From: Cliona cf. orientalis
Lineage: Eukaryota; Porifera; Demospongiae; Clionaida; Clionaidae
Assembly (NCBI GenBank): GCA_963930775.1
Contig: OZ005689.1
Location: forward strand, 26,472,058-26,536,057
Length of the DNA: 64,000 bases
Direction: 5' to 3'
The position numbers and the translations under genes were made by a program. A model generated the notes under the pieces. It was not told the origin of the DNA. It was given only the letters and a program-made list of their open reading frames with translations, and made no database searches. Below, piece after piece: positions 11,996 through 21,089 of the stretch. Every line of letters starts with the position of its first letter. Position 1 is the stretch's first letter.

Positions 11996-12491
11996 TGTGT
12001 ACACCCATTGCTCATCTCATGTTCTAAATCTTTGCATTGTAAGTTCAGCAAAAGAAGCTGACATTAGAAACATGATGGATGTAGCAGGTTGTGTAGCAAG
12101 ATTTTTTTAACAACTCGCCTAAGAAGCAGCTTGCCCTTGATAAACATATAGATGAGCTGCATGCTCAAGATTCAGACAGATGTAAACGAGGAAGTTGAAG
12201 GATCTTTGTAAAACAAGATGGGTAGAGTGACATGATGCTTTTGAGGCTTTCACTGACCTCTATGTCGCTACAGTATCATGGTTAGAAGAAATAGTTGAGT
12301 CTTCATCATGGAATAGAGACAGTAGCTGATGCTCAGTCACATCTCAGAGCGCTAACAGAATTCAAATTCCTTGTAACTGTAATCATTACAAAGAATATAT
12401 TAGCATACACGAAGGTTCTCAATGTAAAGTTACAAGGTAAATATCAGGATATTGTAAGAGCTCATAGTAATATTAAATTGGTCACTGAAAG

Positions 12492-12686
12492 TGTGGTGTA
12501 AACTGTATTGACACTAAGTAGTATTATCACTAGTTAACACTTAGGTCATTATTAGTCATTATTAGGTTCTATATTTAGCAGTATGGTTTTGTACTTAAGC
12601 TGTTGTATCTACTGTGTATTCACTCTCTTGCATACTGTGCTAGTTCAATAATCATTTCAATACTAAGTCAACTATACGACACTACA
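12492..12686 (+). repeat. 5' LTR of the gypsy element
   Basis: It begins TGTGGTGTAAACTG and ends GACACTACA. It differs from the 3' LTR only at GTAGTATTATC versus GTAGTATCATC. The following TGGTGGCAGCGG is the probable primer-binding site; I have not matched it to a specific tRNA. Confidence 0.95.
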
Positions 12687-12699
12687 TGGTGGCAGCGGT

Positions 12700-13581
12700 A
12701 TGGCTCAAATTCGCCTAGCAACTCCAGCGCCATTTGATTTTCGTAACCCGAGTGACTGGCAACGTTGGAAACGTCACTTCCAGCAGTTCCGTGAGGCATC
12801 CTGTCTTCAGGGAGAGTATCAATCGAAGCAAGTCAATACCCTTCTCTACTGTATGGGAGAAGAGGCAGAAGCAGTTCTAGCATCGACAAACGCCACAGAA
12901 GACGATCGAAAGACGTACGCAACTGTCCTCGCCAAGTTCGATGCATTCTTTCAGATACGCAAGAACGTGATCTATGAACACGCGCGGTTCAATCGAAGGA
13001 ACCAGCAGAGTGGAGAGACAGCAGAGGAGTATATCATGGCCCTCTACGATCTCGTCGAGTCGTGCGACCACGGAGACGACATAAAAGAAGAAATGATCAG
13101 AGATCGCCTCGTCGTCGGCATCAGAGACAGCGCACTATCGGATAAGTTGCAGCTAGATGCCACACTCACGCTCGAATCGGCGAAGAAATCTATTCGTCAA
13201 AAAGAAGCTGTGCACGAGCAGCAACAGTCGCTCAAGAGCGCCGAAGGTACATCAAACGCCACTAATATGGAATCGATTGGTAAGAAAAACAGTGATAATC
13301 CACACCCCCGTCGATCGCGAAGGAGCGGAAACCAAGCGCAAGGGAAGTCAAATGCGAAAGGTGCAGGAGACAAATGCGGACGTTATGGAAGAGAACGCCA
13401 CTCGAGGGAGAAATGCCCCGCAAGGATGCACAGTGCCATAGTTGCGGACGAAAAGGACACTACAGTGCGATGTGCCGTCAGAAGAACGTATCGACTGTAC
13501 AGGAAGATGATCCAAACATGGCATTCCTCGACACTTTATCAGAGGATAATTCATCCGTGTGGATTGCCAATCTCACCATAA
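12700..13581 (+). pseudogene. gypsy gag-like ORF
   Basis: The 293-codon frame starts MAQIRLATPAPFDFRN close to the primer-binding site and includes the retrotransposon Gag core (WQRWKRHFQQFREA, then FNRRNQQSGETAEEYI). The C-terminus is basic and reaches a zinc-knuckle region where the frame is lost: CGRYGRERHSREKCP lies in this frame, while the second knuckle CHSCGRKGHYSAMC is in the next frame. A shift therefore lies near 13380-13440. Gag would form the particle that packages element RNA. Confidence 0.85.
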
Positions 13582-14138
13582 ATGGGAAGAAAATTCCTTT
13601 CAAACTGGACACAGGTGCCGAAGTCACAGCCATATCAAAGGATACATGGAAGGCGTTAGGTGAACCAAGCCTCCAGACAACCGATAAACAGCTGTTCGGT
13701 CCTGCAGAGCAGAGACTGACTGTCTTAGGTCAATTTCGTTGTCACCTCTCCCACAAGGGCAAACAGTCTCATCGCCAAGCCTTTGTAGTGGAACACCTCA
13801 AACACAATCTGTTAGGACTCCCAGGGATCACAGACCTACACCTGGCAATCAGAACCGACTCACTCCAATCGCAAACAACCGCACCCGATGATGTCAAGAC
13901 ACGATTCTCCAAGGTATTCCAAGGGCTAGGAACACTAGCAGGAGAGTACAACAACCAATTCCGCCCCGATGCAAAACCACATGCAATCTTCACCCCACGA
14001 CATGTTCCCCTTCCTCTTCGATCACAAGTTGCAGAGGAGCAATACAGGATGGAGAAAGCTGGTGTGATCTCCAAGGTGACTGAGCCGACAGAATGGTGTG
14101 CTGGGATGGTGGTAGTACCCAAAAGACTGGGAAAGTGA
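13374..14138 (+). pseudogene. gypsy protease and start of reverse transcriptase
   Basis: This frame holds the zinc knuckle CHSCGRKGHYSAMC, the aspartic protease active site FKLDTGAEVTAIS with LLGLPG downstream, then the RT entry region (YRMEKAGVISKVTEPTEWC). It stops at 14138. The RT continues in another frame from about 14115, so there is a frame break here. Motifs are those of Ty3/gypsy polyproteins. Confidence 0.85.
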
Positions 14139-14650
14139 GAATATGTGTTGATCTCAAGCCACTCAACCAAAGCGTGCTTAGAGAAGTCCACCCACTTCCA
14201 AAAGTGGATGATACCTTAGCCCAGCTTGCTGGAGCGAAAGTTTTTTCGAAGTTGGACGCCAACAGTGGATTTTGGCAGATCCCCCTATCCCAATCCTCAC
14301 GACTACTCACCACATTCATCACTCCAGTGGGACGCTATTGTTTCAATAAGCTACCATTCGGAATCTCAAGTGCTCCTGAACGCTTTCAACGCAGGATGAG
14401 TGAACTTCTGTCCGGCCTCGAAGGAGTTCTCTGCCAAATGGATGATGTCCTCATCTTTGGGAAGGACGAAGCAGAGCACGACAGAAGGCTAGAAGCAGCC
14501 CTGAGACGGATCCAGGATGCAGGAGTGACACTCAACCCACAGAAGTGTGAGTTCCGCAAAAGAAAGATTACCTTCCTGGGTAATGTCATCGACAAAAATG
14601 GCATCACAGCAGACCCGGAGAAGACAGAAGCACTCAGAAGAATGAGCTGA
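14093..14650 (+). pseudogene. gypsy reverse transcriptase core
   Basis: Contains VRICVDLKPLNQSV, FSKLDANSGFWQIPL, LPFGISSAPERFQ and the catalytic box QMDDVLIFG, followed by LNPQKCEFRKRKITFLG. It ends at EALRRMS. The usual connection segment between RT and RNase H is missing, and ELRELLSK in the next frame follows immediately, so an internal deletion of roughly 100 bp with a frame change is likely. Confidence 0.85.
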
Positions 14651-14658
14651 GGGAGCTA

Positions 14659-16164
14659 TTGAGTAAATCGAAACAGTGGACTTGGGGTCCTTCTCAGGCA
14701 GCAGCATTCGATCGCATGAAGGATGAACTCACACAACCAACTACACTAGCGCTGTATGACCCTTCAGCTCCAACGAAGATTTCTGCAGACGCATCTGCAT
14801 ACGGCTTAGGAGCAGTGCTACTCCAGAAGTTTGATACATGGAAGCCAGTTGCATTTGCCTCTCGATCCATGTCAGAGACGGAGCGTCGTTACGCCCAAAT
14901 CGAGAAGGAAGCACTTGCAACAACCTGGGCATGCGAGAAATTTGCTGACTTTGTAGTTGGGAAGCACATTGAAATTGAGACTGATCACAAACCTCTCGTC
15001 CCACTACTTGGAGCCAAGCATCTGGATTGTTTACCACCTCGCATCCTCAGATTTCGTCTTCGCCTAGACAGATTCAGCTATGACATCAATCATGTTCCTG
15101 GTAAAGAGCTATACACAGCTGACACACTCTCAAGAGCCCCACTCCCCGCAACCTCCTCAGAAAACATGCAGGAAGAGTTAGCAGAGCTATGCATGGAAGC
15201 AATAATCTCTCACCTCCCCGCCAGCAATCAACGACTGGAGACTTACAGACAGGCCCAGTCTAGCGATCCGATTTGCCAACAAATCCTAAAGTATTGCCGT
15301 GAAGGATGGCCTGACAAACGTCAGATCGAATCAGCACTAAAAGCATACTGGCCAGCACAGGGAGAATTGACGGAAAGCAATGGATTGCTCATGTATGGAC
15401 AACGGATGGTAATTCCTACCGCACTCCGAGCAGAAACACTGAGCAAGCTGCACGAAGGTCATCAAGGCATAGTGAGGTGCCGTCTACGAGCAAAAATCTC
15501 AGTATGGTGGCCTGGTATCTCAAAGCAACTAACAAGCTTCATCGAGAGATGTCCTGAGTGTGCCAGAGACGCCAAACCAGCACGAGAACCCCTCATTCCT
15601 ACCTCTCTACCCTCATATCCTTGGCAAAAGGTGGCTGCAGATATCTTCACCCTGAAAGGACAGGAGTATTTGGTCATAGTCGACTACTTTTCAAGATACC
15701 CGGAAGTACAAAAGCTTAAATCGACGACAACTCAGGGCATTGTCAATGTTCTGAAGGCAGCATTCGCCAGACATGGTATTCCGGAGACATTCAGATCAGA
15801 CAATGGACCACAGTTCAGTTCTCAAGAGTTTAAGGACTTTTCAAGCAAGTACAACTTTCAACACTGTACTAGCAGACCCCATTTCCCATCCAGCAATGGA
15901 CAAGCAGAGAAAGCAGCACAGACAGTGAAGAACCTCCTCAAAAATGCTACTGACCCCTTTCTCGCACTACTCTCGTATAGAGCTACCCCACTCCCATGGT
16001 GCGGAAGATCACCTTCAGAGCTATTGATGGGCAGGAAGATTCAATCAACACTTCCCACATCCACAATGACTCTAACACCCCAATGGCCGTACTTCAACGA
16101 ATTTCGACAAGCGAATCAAGAGTACAAGCAGCAACAAAAAAGAGATTTCGACGAACGCCATTGA
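14659..16164 (+). pseudogene. gypsy RNase H and integrase
   Basis: RNase H: ISADASAYGLGAVLLQ, EKEALATTWACEKFADF and the DHKPLVPLL block. Integrase: an HHCC-type region (LHEGHQGIVRCRLRAK, then CPECAR) and a DDE core with VAADIFTLKGQEYLVIVDYF, RSDNGPQFSSQEF and SNGQAEKAAQTVKNL. It ends in FDERH at 16164. A further frame at 16240-16425 (MAETPRSYVVQTPSG) looks like the original C-terminal tail, cut off by a stop or shift. Confidence 0.88.
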
Positions 16165-16423
16165 GTCAGAGATCTACCCGACATTCCAGATAACACAGAT
16201 GCAACCAATGGAAACCCAGTAGCAGGAATAACCGTTCGAATGGCAGAAACACCCCGATCATATGTCGTCCAAACACCAAGTGGACAGACTCAAAGAAACA
16301 GGAGCCAGCTTAATGTTAACCCGTCTACCCCAACTACAGAAGAAGCTCCAGAGCATGATCGTAGTCCTATCATGACTAGGAGCCGTACAGGGACTTCAAT
16401 CAACCCTCCCGAACGACTTACCT

Positions 16424-16434
16424 AGAAAGGGAGA
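16424..16434 (+). promoter_or_regulatory. Polypurine tract of the gypsy element
   Basis: AGAAAGGGAGA abuts the 3' LTR, the usual site for priming plus-strand DNA synthesis. Confidence 0.7.
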
Positions 16435-16629
16435 TGTGGTGTAAACTGTATTGACACTAAGTAGTATCATCACTAGTTAACACTTAGGTCATTATTAGTC
16501 ATTATTAGGTTCTATATTTAGCAGTATGGTTTTGTACTTAAGCTGTTGTATCTACTGTGTATTCACTCTCTTGCATACTGTGCTAGTTCAATAATCATTT
16601 CAATACTAAGTCAACTATACGACACTACA
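16435..16629 (+). repeat. 3' LTR of the gypsy element
   Basis: 195 bp, matching 12492-12686 with one visible difference, followed by the GAAAG duplication. Confidence 0.95.
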
Positions 16630-18556
16630 GAAAGTCTTGAAGATGCAAGAAAAGAAGTTGATGTTTTTCATTCTCAATGGTTTGAAGAAGCTCAAGTACT
16701 GGCTTCCAAGTTGAATATTGATCCTTCACTACCACGTCTCAGTTCACGGCCAAGGCATCGTGCAAACCCACCAGCTACATCACCATCTGAGTATTACAAG
16801 CTAATAGTTACTATTCCTCTCCTTGATCACTTGATCACGGAGTTAAACCAACGTTTTAGTGAACATAATCAAAAGGCTATTGAAGTTCTTACTCTCCTTC
16901 CACCCACAGTATGTTCTATGACTGGCCATTTAACCAAAGATAACATCTCAGGTTTTCTTAGCCTTTACGTTGATGAACTGCCATCACCATCAACTATAAA
17001 TACTGAACTTCACTGTTGGTATGTATAGTGTAGGCAAGACAGAGAGGCCAGCAATGCTTGCAATACCTTAGTTAAGGCACTGAGAGCAGCTGATGCAGAT
17101 TTTTTTCCCCAACACACGTTCTGCTAAAAATTGCTGCAACTCACCCTGTGACGAGCTGTGATTACGAGCGTTCTATTAGCAAACTAAGGCTTGTAAAGTC
17201 AATACTGAGAACAAGTATGAGAGAGGAATGACTAAACGGACTTGCCCTGATGTATGCACATCCCGACATCAATTTGAACATGGATACTTTAATTGACAAT
17301 TTTGCCAGGCTACATCCAAACTATCAGACATTACAATTGATTAACTTAGTAACGTTTTATCATAGTTTAAGTGTACTTTAAATACATTTTTGATTATGTC
17401 TCTATAATAATGTCAGAAGTAATGATTATGTCAGAACGTTAAACGGTCAATAATTTTCCTTGGGGATCATGCATCTTCCAGACCCAGTGTGCAGTGGCCT
17501 TATTTGTGCACCCCTCTCTTGATTTTTCTGGATCCGCCCCTGCACTCAAGAGCGAACTGGTTACTCTGGTCGACGATGAATGCCAAGAGAGCTGGGGTGA
17601 AGAATAGCGAAAAGATACCCAATGGGGAGGGAGGGATGGAAACACTAGGACCAGCTCTCCCAGTGAATGGTGAGATGTTGATGGGGTGTAGTGTCGATGA
17701 CCACTGTACGTTTGCATTACATGTACAAATTATTATAAATTATTATAAACACTTTAGGTGACATACACAAAGAGCTGCACATACCTGGTGACACTTGGTC
17801 CATCAGTAGCTGGTCGACTTTGACTATGTAAGAACGAATTGACACCATGGTAAAAATAATACTTATGTCTATGTGTTATATTATTATGCCCGTACCCAGA
17901 GCTGCTCTCGTCATCACTGCATTCATCTCCATTATCATCATCACTGCCACATGAGTGAACATAAGGTAATTGATTGTTATTGTGTGGATTATTTTTACTA
18001 ACCATTCTCCATTCTCAATTTCCACCTCTTCAAACCCCAACTCATCGTCACTGCCTGGAAAGAACACTTCATCCATCCCATCATCCAAGTCTTCTTCAGT
18101 ATCACTGTCCAAGAGATCCAGCACCTCCTCTCCAGTGAATAGAGCCTTAGATGGAGCCTCAGCCATTCTAGCTATTGTTTCATTTCATTGATAATCACTA
18201 TCGCGATGTATAATAATGCGACGCTAGCGCTATACTTACCGTTTGTCTTCGCGGGTTTGTAAGTTCAATTGGGTGGGCGGGTGACTGCCAAAGTACGGTG
18301 ATAGTTTGGTCTGGTACGGTACGCCTATCAGAGGGACGTGCACTCAACGTTGACCACAGAAACACTCGAGGGTAAGACCGCAGGTGCTGAGGATAGCCTT
18401 GACAGCTGCAATAAGCGAGTACCTTCGCGCGTAGCGAGCAAAGAGCCGCCATGATGCATAAACGCGTCATTCGTCATTCGCGTATATCGTTTTATTGACG
18501 CATATATGCGTCACTTGCGTATAAAGGGTTAAAATAGGTGAAATTAAGATTGCCAG

Positions 18557-18650
18557 CTGCGACAACTGTGGTGGTCGAGTGGTTGGGCTCTCGTGTGTGG
18601 AACCATAGCAGGCGGGTTCAAATCTCGCTTTAGACTTATAAGTTTTTTTT
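18557..18650 (+). repeat. tRNA-derived SINE fragment
   Basis: It resembles a Ser/Leu-type tRNA: an A-box-like GTGGTCGAGTGGTTGGGC and, about 35 bp on, a B-box-like GGTTCAAATC, followed by a T run (TTTTTTTTTT) that could end Pol III transcription. The acceptor stem does not pair well, so this is a SINE head or pseudo-tRNA, not a working tRNA gene. Confidence 0.55.
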
Positions 18651-18959
18651 TTCTTCACGAATTTTTTCTAAAACATGCACTTCCGTTCTTCGGATCGAGT
18701 GAAAGAAGTGAGTCCCTTTTCGAAACGCGCAGCACTTTTGCGCCGATCTTCGACAATGCGTCTCTAGCTGTAGCTATGGCCCGAGGCATTAACTTAATTA
18801 AAGCCACTCTTTTTTATGCACACGGCCCTGCAGTTCTGACCAATCCTGAGCTTTGTAGTGCGGCTCGTTCATAGCAACCAGGCACATCCAAGACGTGTAT
18901 CCATGCCCTCATGTAATGACACGGACTATATACGAAAAATGACGGTCTGAAAAATATAT

Positions 18960-20122
18960 TTCATTGTATATAGTATAATTAACCTAGCATCAGAATTTAT
19001 CCACACTTGGAAGAGATTCATAGACATTTTCATTATATGGACCGGAACCACTGACGACTTTAAAAAGTACATCAACCAAATCCATCCCACAATTAAATTT
19101 AGGCGTGAAATCAGTGACACTGAACACTCCTAGACGTCACCCTATACAAAGGAGAAAGATTTGAATCCACAAATATCCTTGACCTCAAAACCCACATCAA
19201 AGCAACCAATAAACAACTCTACGTACACTCTACATCCTATCACCCACCCTCAACCATCAAAGCAATAGCCAAAGGAGAAACAAATTTATACCTATGAACC
19301 AGCTCAAATGAAACTCAACTTCAAATCAATGACACTCAAACTAATACACGAACTCAGAGGATACAAACATGACCAAATCATCAACCACGTTAGACATCCC
19401 TTTAGTGACAGAAAAGCTCTTACAAGGAGAGTTAGAACCAAACAACCCAGCAAACTAATCTTTGCTACACACTACTCAGATGACATAAACAGAATTAAGA
19501 ACACACTACTTAACCACATTTTCCCATCACCCAGTTATAGCATATAAAGCTAACCCTTCCCTAAGAAAAAAGCTAGTCCGAGCAAGACTAAAACCACTTG
19601 ACCAAACAAACCCGAACCCAATGCCAGATCCGAATATGCACGAAGAAAGCCAACAATCGAACCCGATTATCCCTTCAACTTATTTAAACACACCTCTCAA
19701 AACTATACAAATTAAGTCAAAAGATGTAACAAACAATGCAACAATAGTACGAAAATGAAAACCAAATCCTTTGCCTACAGCACTACAAAAGCAACCAGAA
19801 CCCCAATAACGCCACCCCTACCAAACCAAAACTACAACTGTATGTCAAGAAATATGGTATATCTAATCACATGCAAATATAAAAACTGTGGTGTACAATA
19901 TGTAGGATACTCAATGAGACAACTCCGAGAGATTCATTGAGCATGAAACATCTTACGAAAGCCCAGCTCACAATTCAGATACTCACTCAGGCACCAGCCA
20001 GTGAAACCAATCCAGAACTATGGCTAAAACAACAGGAATATTATTGGATTTGTAAATTAGGCACCCTAAACAAATTCAACCACAAAGGACTGAATAAACT
20101 TAAATACGATCCAACCATATGA
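18960..20122 (+). pseudogene. PLE1, 3' part: RT catalytic box, linker and GIY-YIG endonuclease
   Basis: Continues the RT of 5103-5500. Near 19015 it reads RFIDIFIIWTGTTDDF, which is the Penelope RFIDDIF box lacking one of its two Asp. Next come LDVTLYKGERFESTNI-like sequence and, from 19308, the linker (LIHELRGYKHDQIINHV, PSKLIFATHYSDDINRI). The C-terminal GIY-YIG endonuclease follows from about 19850: MVYLITCKYKNCGVQYVGYS, then a frame change and LWLKQQEYYWICKLGTLN. Frame changes near 19130, 19290, 19550 and 19935 make it a pseudogene. Penelope-like elements insert through the GIY-YIG nuclease. Confidence 0.78.
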
Positions 20123-20589
20123 ACATAAATATGATCCATTCCTTTACCCTAAGCAGCCAGAAGCTTCAGACGCACCAATGATCCCCACCCACCACCGATT
20201 CTCAAAAGTTTACAATGCTCCTCCATGCACTTTGCATATTACTAGTAGGATAATGGCTACATATAGTCGTTGGACGACTAGACTCATTTAGTAAGCGATC
20301 ATCGAAGCTACCCTGTATTTGAGTTATGCTAGTGTCTGTGAAGTTCAGGCGAAGGCGGCAAGCTACATTGTAGCCGGCAAGGATGTGTTTATCTCTCTTA
20401 AGTCTCTTCCAGGAAAATCTTCCTGCTTTTGAAGCTTACTGCCGGTGTTTGACTGTCCTTTTGGGTACAAATCGGGCAACGAGACAAGCATAGCATTCGG
20501 ACTTACTGGCGCCATAGTCTACAGTAGGTGCTTTTCTTTGTGTGAGTAAGTGATCACACCATCACTTATATTGTGGCCATGTCATAATA

Positions 20590-20778
20590 TGTGACCCGAT
20601 TTGGAAAAACGCTCCGAATGGGAGTTTTCTGAAAATTGAGTTTGATGCATGGTTGATAAGCTCTAACCCACGTTCACGTTTTAGACAGATTGCGCGCTTC
20701 GTTGAGGAGATACAGTGCTTTAAGATCGCGCCACAACCCCCAATAATCGAGAAATTATGGTCTAAAGGCGTTGCTATG
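20590..20778 (+). repeat. Family A MITE copy A2, left segment
   Basis: Starts TGTGACCCGATTTGG and carries the standard left interior (CATGGTTGATAAGCTCTA, AGATCGCGCCACAACCCC, AATTATGGTCTAAAGG). It stops at GGCGTTGCTATG, where the BEL element inserted. The copy resumes at 26951 and, past piggyBac-2, at 30756-31037. Confidence 0.85.
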
Positions 20779-20998
20779 TGTAAGAGACTCCAATATAGTA
20801 CAACTAGCTGTCTAATTATTATTCTTACTCAAATAACTCACAACTGTTATTTATCGACTTTCAATGATAGAGAAATGCACACACTATTAGCAACATCATG
20901 AAACGCATGGCCTAGACTAGTCACACTCTAAATCACGTGATAGTTAGTGATGTCACTATAACCTTTGACCTATACAAAAACAATTTTAATCCCTAACA
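20779..20998 (-). repeat. 3' LTR of the BEL element
   Basis: 220 bp; on the element strand it begins TGTTAGGGATTAAAATTG and ends CTCTTACA. Identical by eye to 26726-26945. The purine tract GGGGGGAGGA lies at 20999-21008 just inside it. Confidence 0.95.
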
Positions 20999-21089
20999 TC
21001 CTCCCCCCGTTGACCATTGTGGTCAACAGGAACTAAATACACAAATTAATAAGTAATTAAAGTCATGGTAATTGTTCAAAAGAGTTAAA

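Larger units (their letters stand above)
12492..16629 (+). mobile_element. Ty3/gypsy LTR retrotransposon inserted in the hAT gene
   Basis: A 4138-bp element with two 195-bp LTRs that differ at one visible position, a 5-bp duplication GAAAG (12487-12491 and 16630-16634), a primer-binding site just after the left LTR and a purine tract before the right LTR. Order gag, protease, RT, RNase H, integrase is typical of Metaviridae-type elements. The coding region is broken in several places despite the near-identical LTRs. Confidence 0.95.
8137..17325 (+). pseudogene. hAT-family transposase (TTF zinc finger, ZMYM1-like), interrupted
   Basis: A short first exon (8137-8189, basic QKKQRRLSE) with donor GTAAGT probably splices to 8268, giving an acidic region (SESVADLDADQSGDESEE). 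After the insertion at 8462-9355 comes the TTF-type zinc finger: KHFKP, FQLNWLQIFPGLAYS and GGFCKYCVLFGK. Next are KRAMEDSMTFISVMEG, ADEATDASNCEQLS and CGQAYDGAGAMAG, the usual catalytic-core blocks. The coding resumes at 11996 with THCSSHVLNLCIVSS, and after the gypsy element at 16635 with WFEEAQVLASKL. The C-terminal dimerisation region is near 17150-17320 (ERSISKLRLVKSIL; LYVDELP is upstream). Frameshifts near 9680, 10120 and 17020 and several stops show it is dead. Confidence 0.85.
7958..17542 (+). mobile_element. TTF/ZMYM-type hAT transposon with CAGGGGCGGATCC ends and 5-bp TSD
   Basis: The left end TAGGGGCAGATCC and right end GGATCCGCCCCTG are inverted repeats. The 5-bp target duplication is CACTC (7953-7957 and 17543-17547), and the outer sequence is a single piggyBac exon. 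The element carries one hAT-family gene on the plus strand, itself broken by three later insertions. Without these it would be about 2.95 kb. Three short elements in the window share this type of end (44985-45329, 55567-55911, and a lone end at 47690-47762). Confidence 0.88.
6321..18166 (-). pseudogene. piggyBac-1 transposase, exons on both sides of the hAT insertion
   Basis: A DDE transposase of the DDE_Tnp_1_7 family. Exon 1 (18166 to about 18003) encodes an acidic N-terminus starting MAEAPSKALFTGEEVL. A small acidic exon (SDDDNGDECSDDESS) may lie near 17955-17890. The next exon enters at about 17708 with WSSTLHPINISPFTG and runs into the hAT boundary at 17547. The body resumes at 7952 and stays open to 6321. 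The catalytic Asp residues are all visible: SVDEAMIPFKGR, HVYFDNFFTG and GGVDNNDQLRGYY. A C-terminal Cys-rich segment (CKIYLCHNGKDSDCF) is followed by about 90 extra residues before a stop, unlike the shorter C-terminus of piggyBac-2. Excising the hAT plus one 5-bp duplication restores the frame exactly. The gene was therefore probably intact when it was interrupted. Confidence 0.88.
5984..18528 (-). mobile_element. piggyBac-1 transposon, split by a hAT insertion
   Basis: The ends are TTAA then CCCTTTATACGCGAAGT at the left (TTAA 5980-5983) and ACTTGCGTATAAAGGG then TTAA at the right (TTAA 18529-18532). This is the piggyBac pattern of a TTAA duplication with short TIRs beginning CCC. Without the hAT at 7958-17542 and one CACTC duplication it would be about 2.95 kb. 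The gene reads on the minus strand. Confidence 0.9.

Noticed and set aside
18557-18650. A functional tRNA gene
   Set aside because: A-box and B-box strings are present but the acceptor stem does not pair, so a SINE head is the better call.
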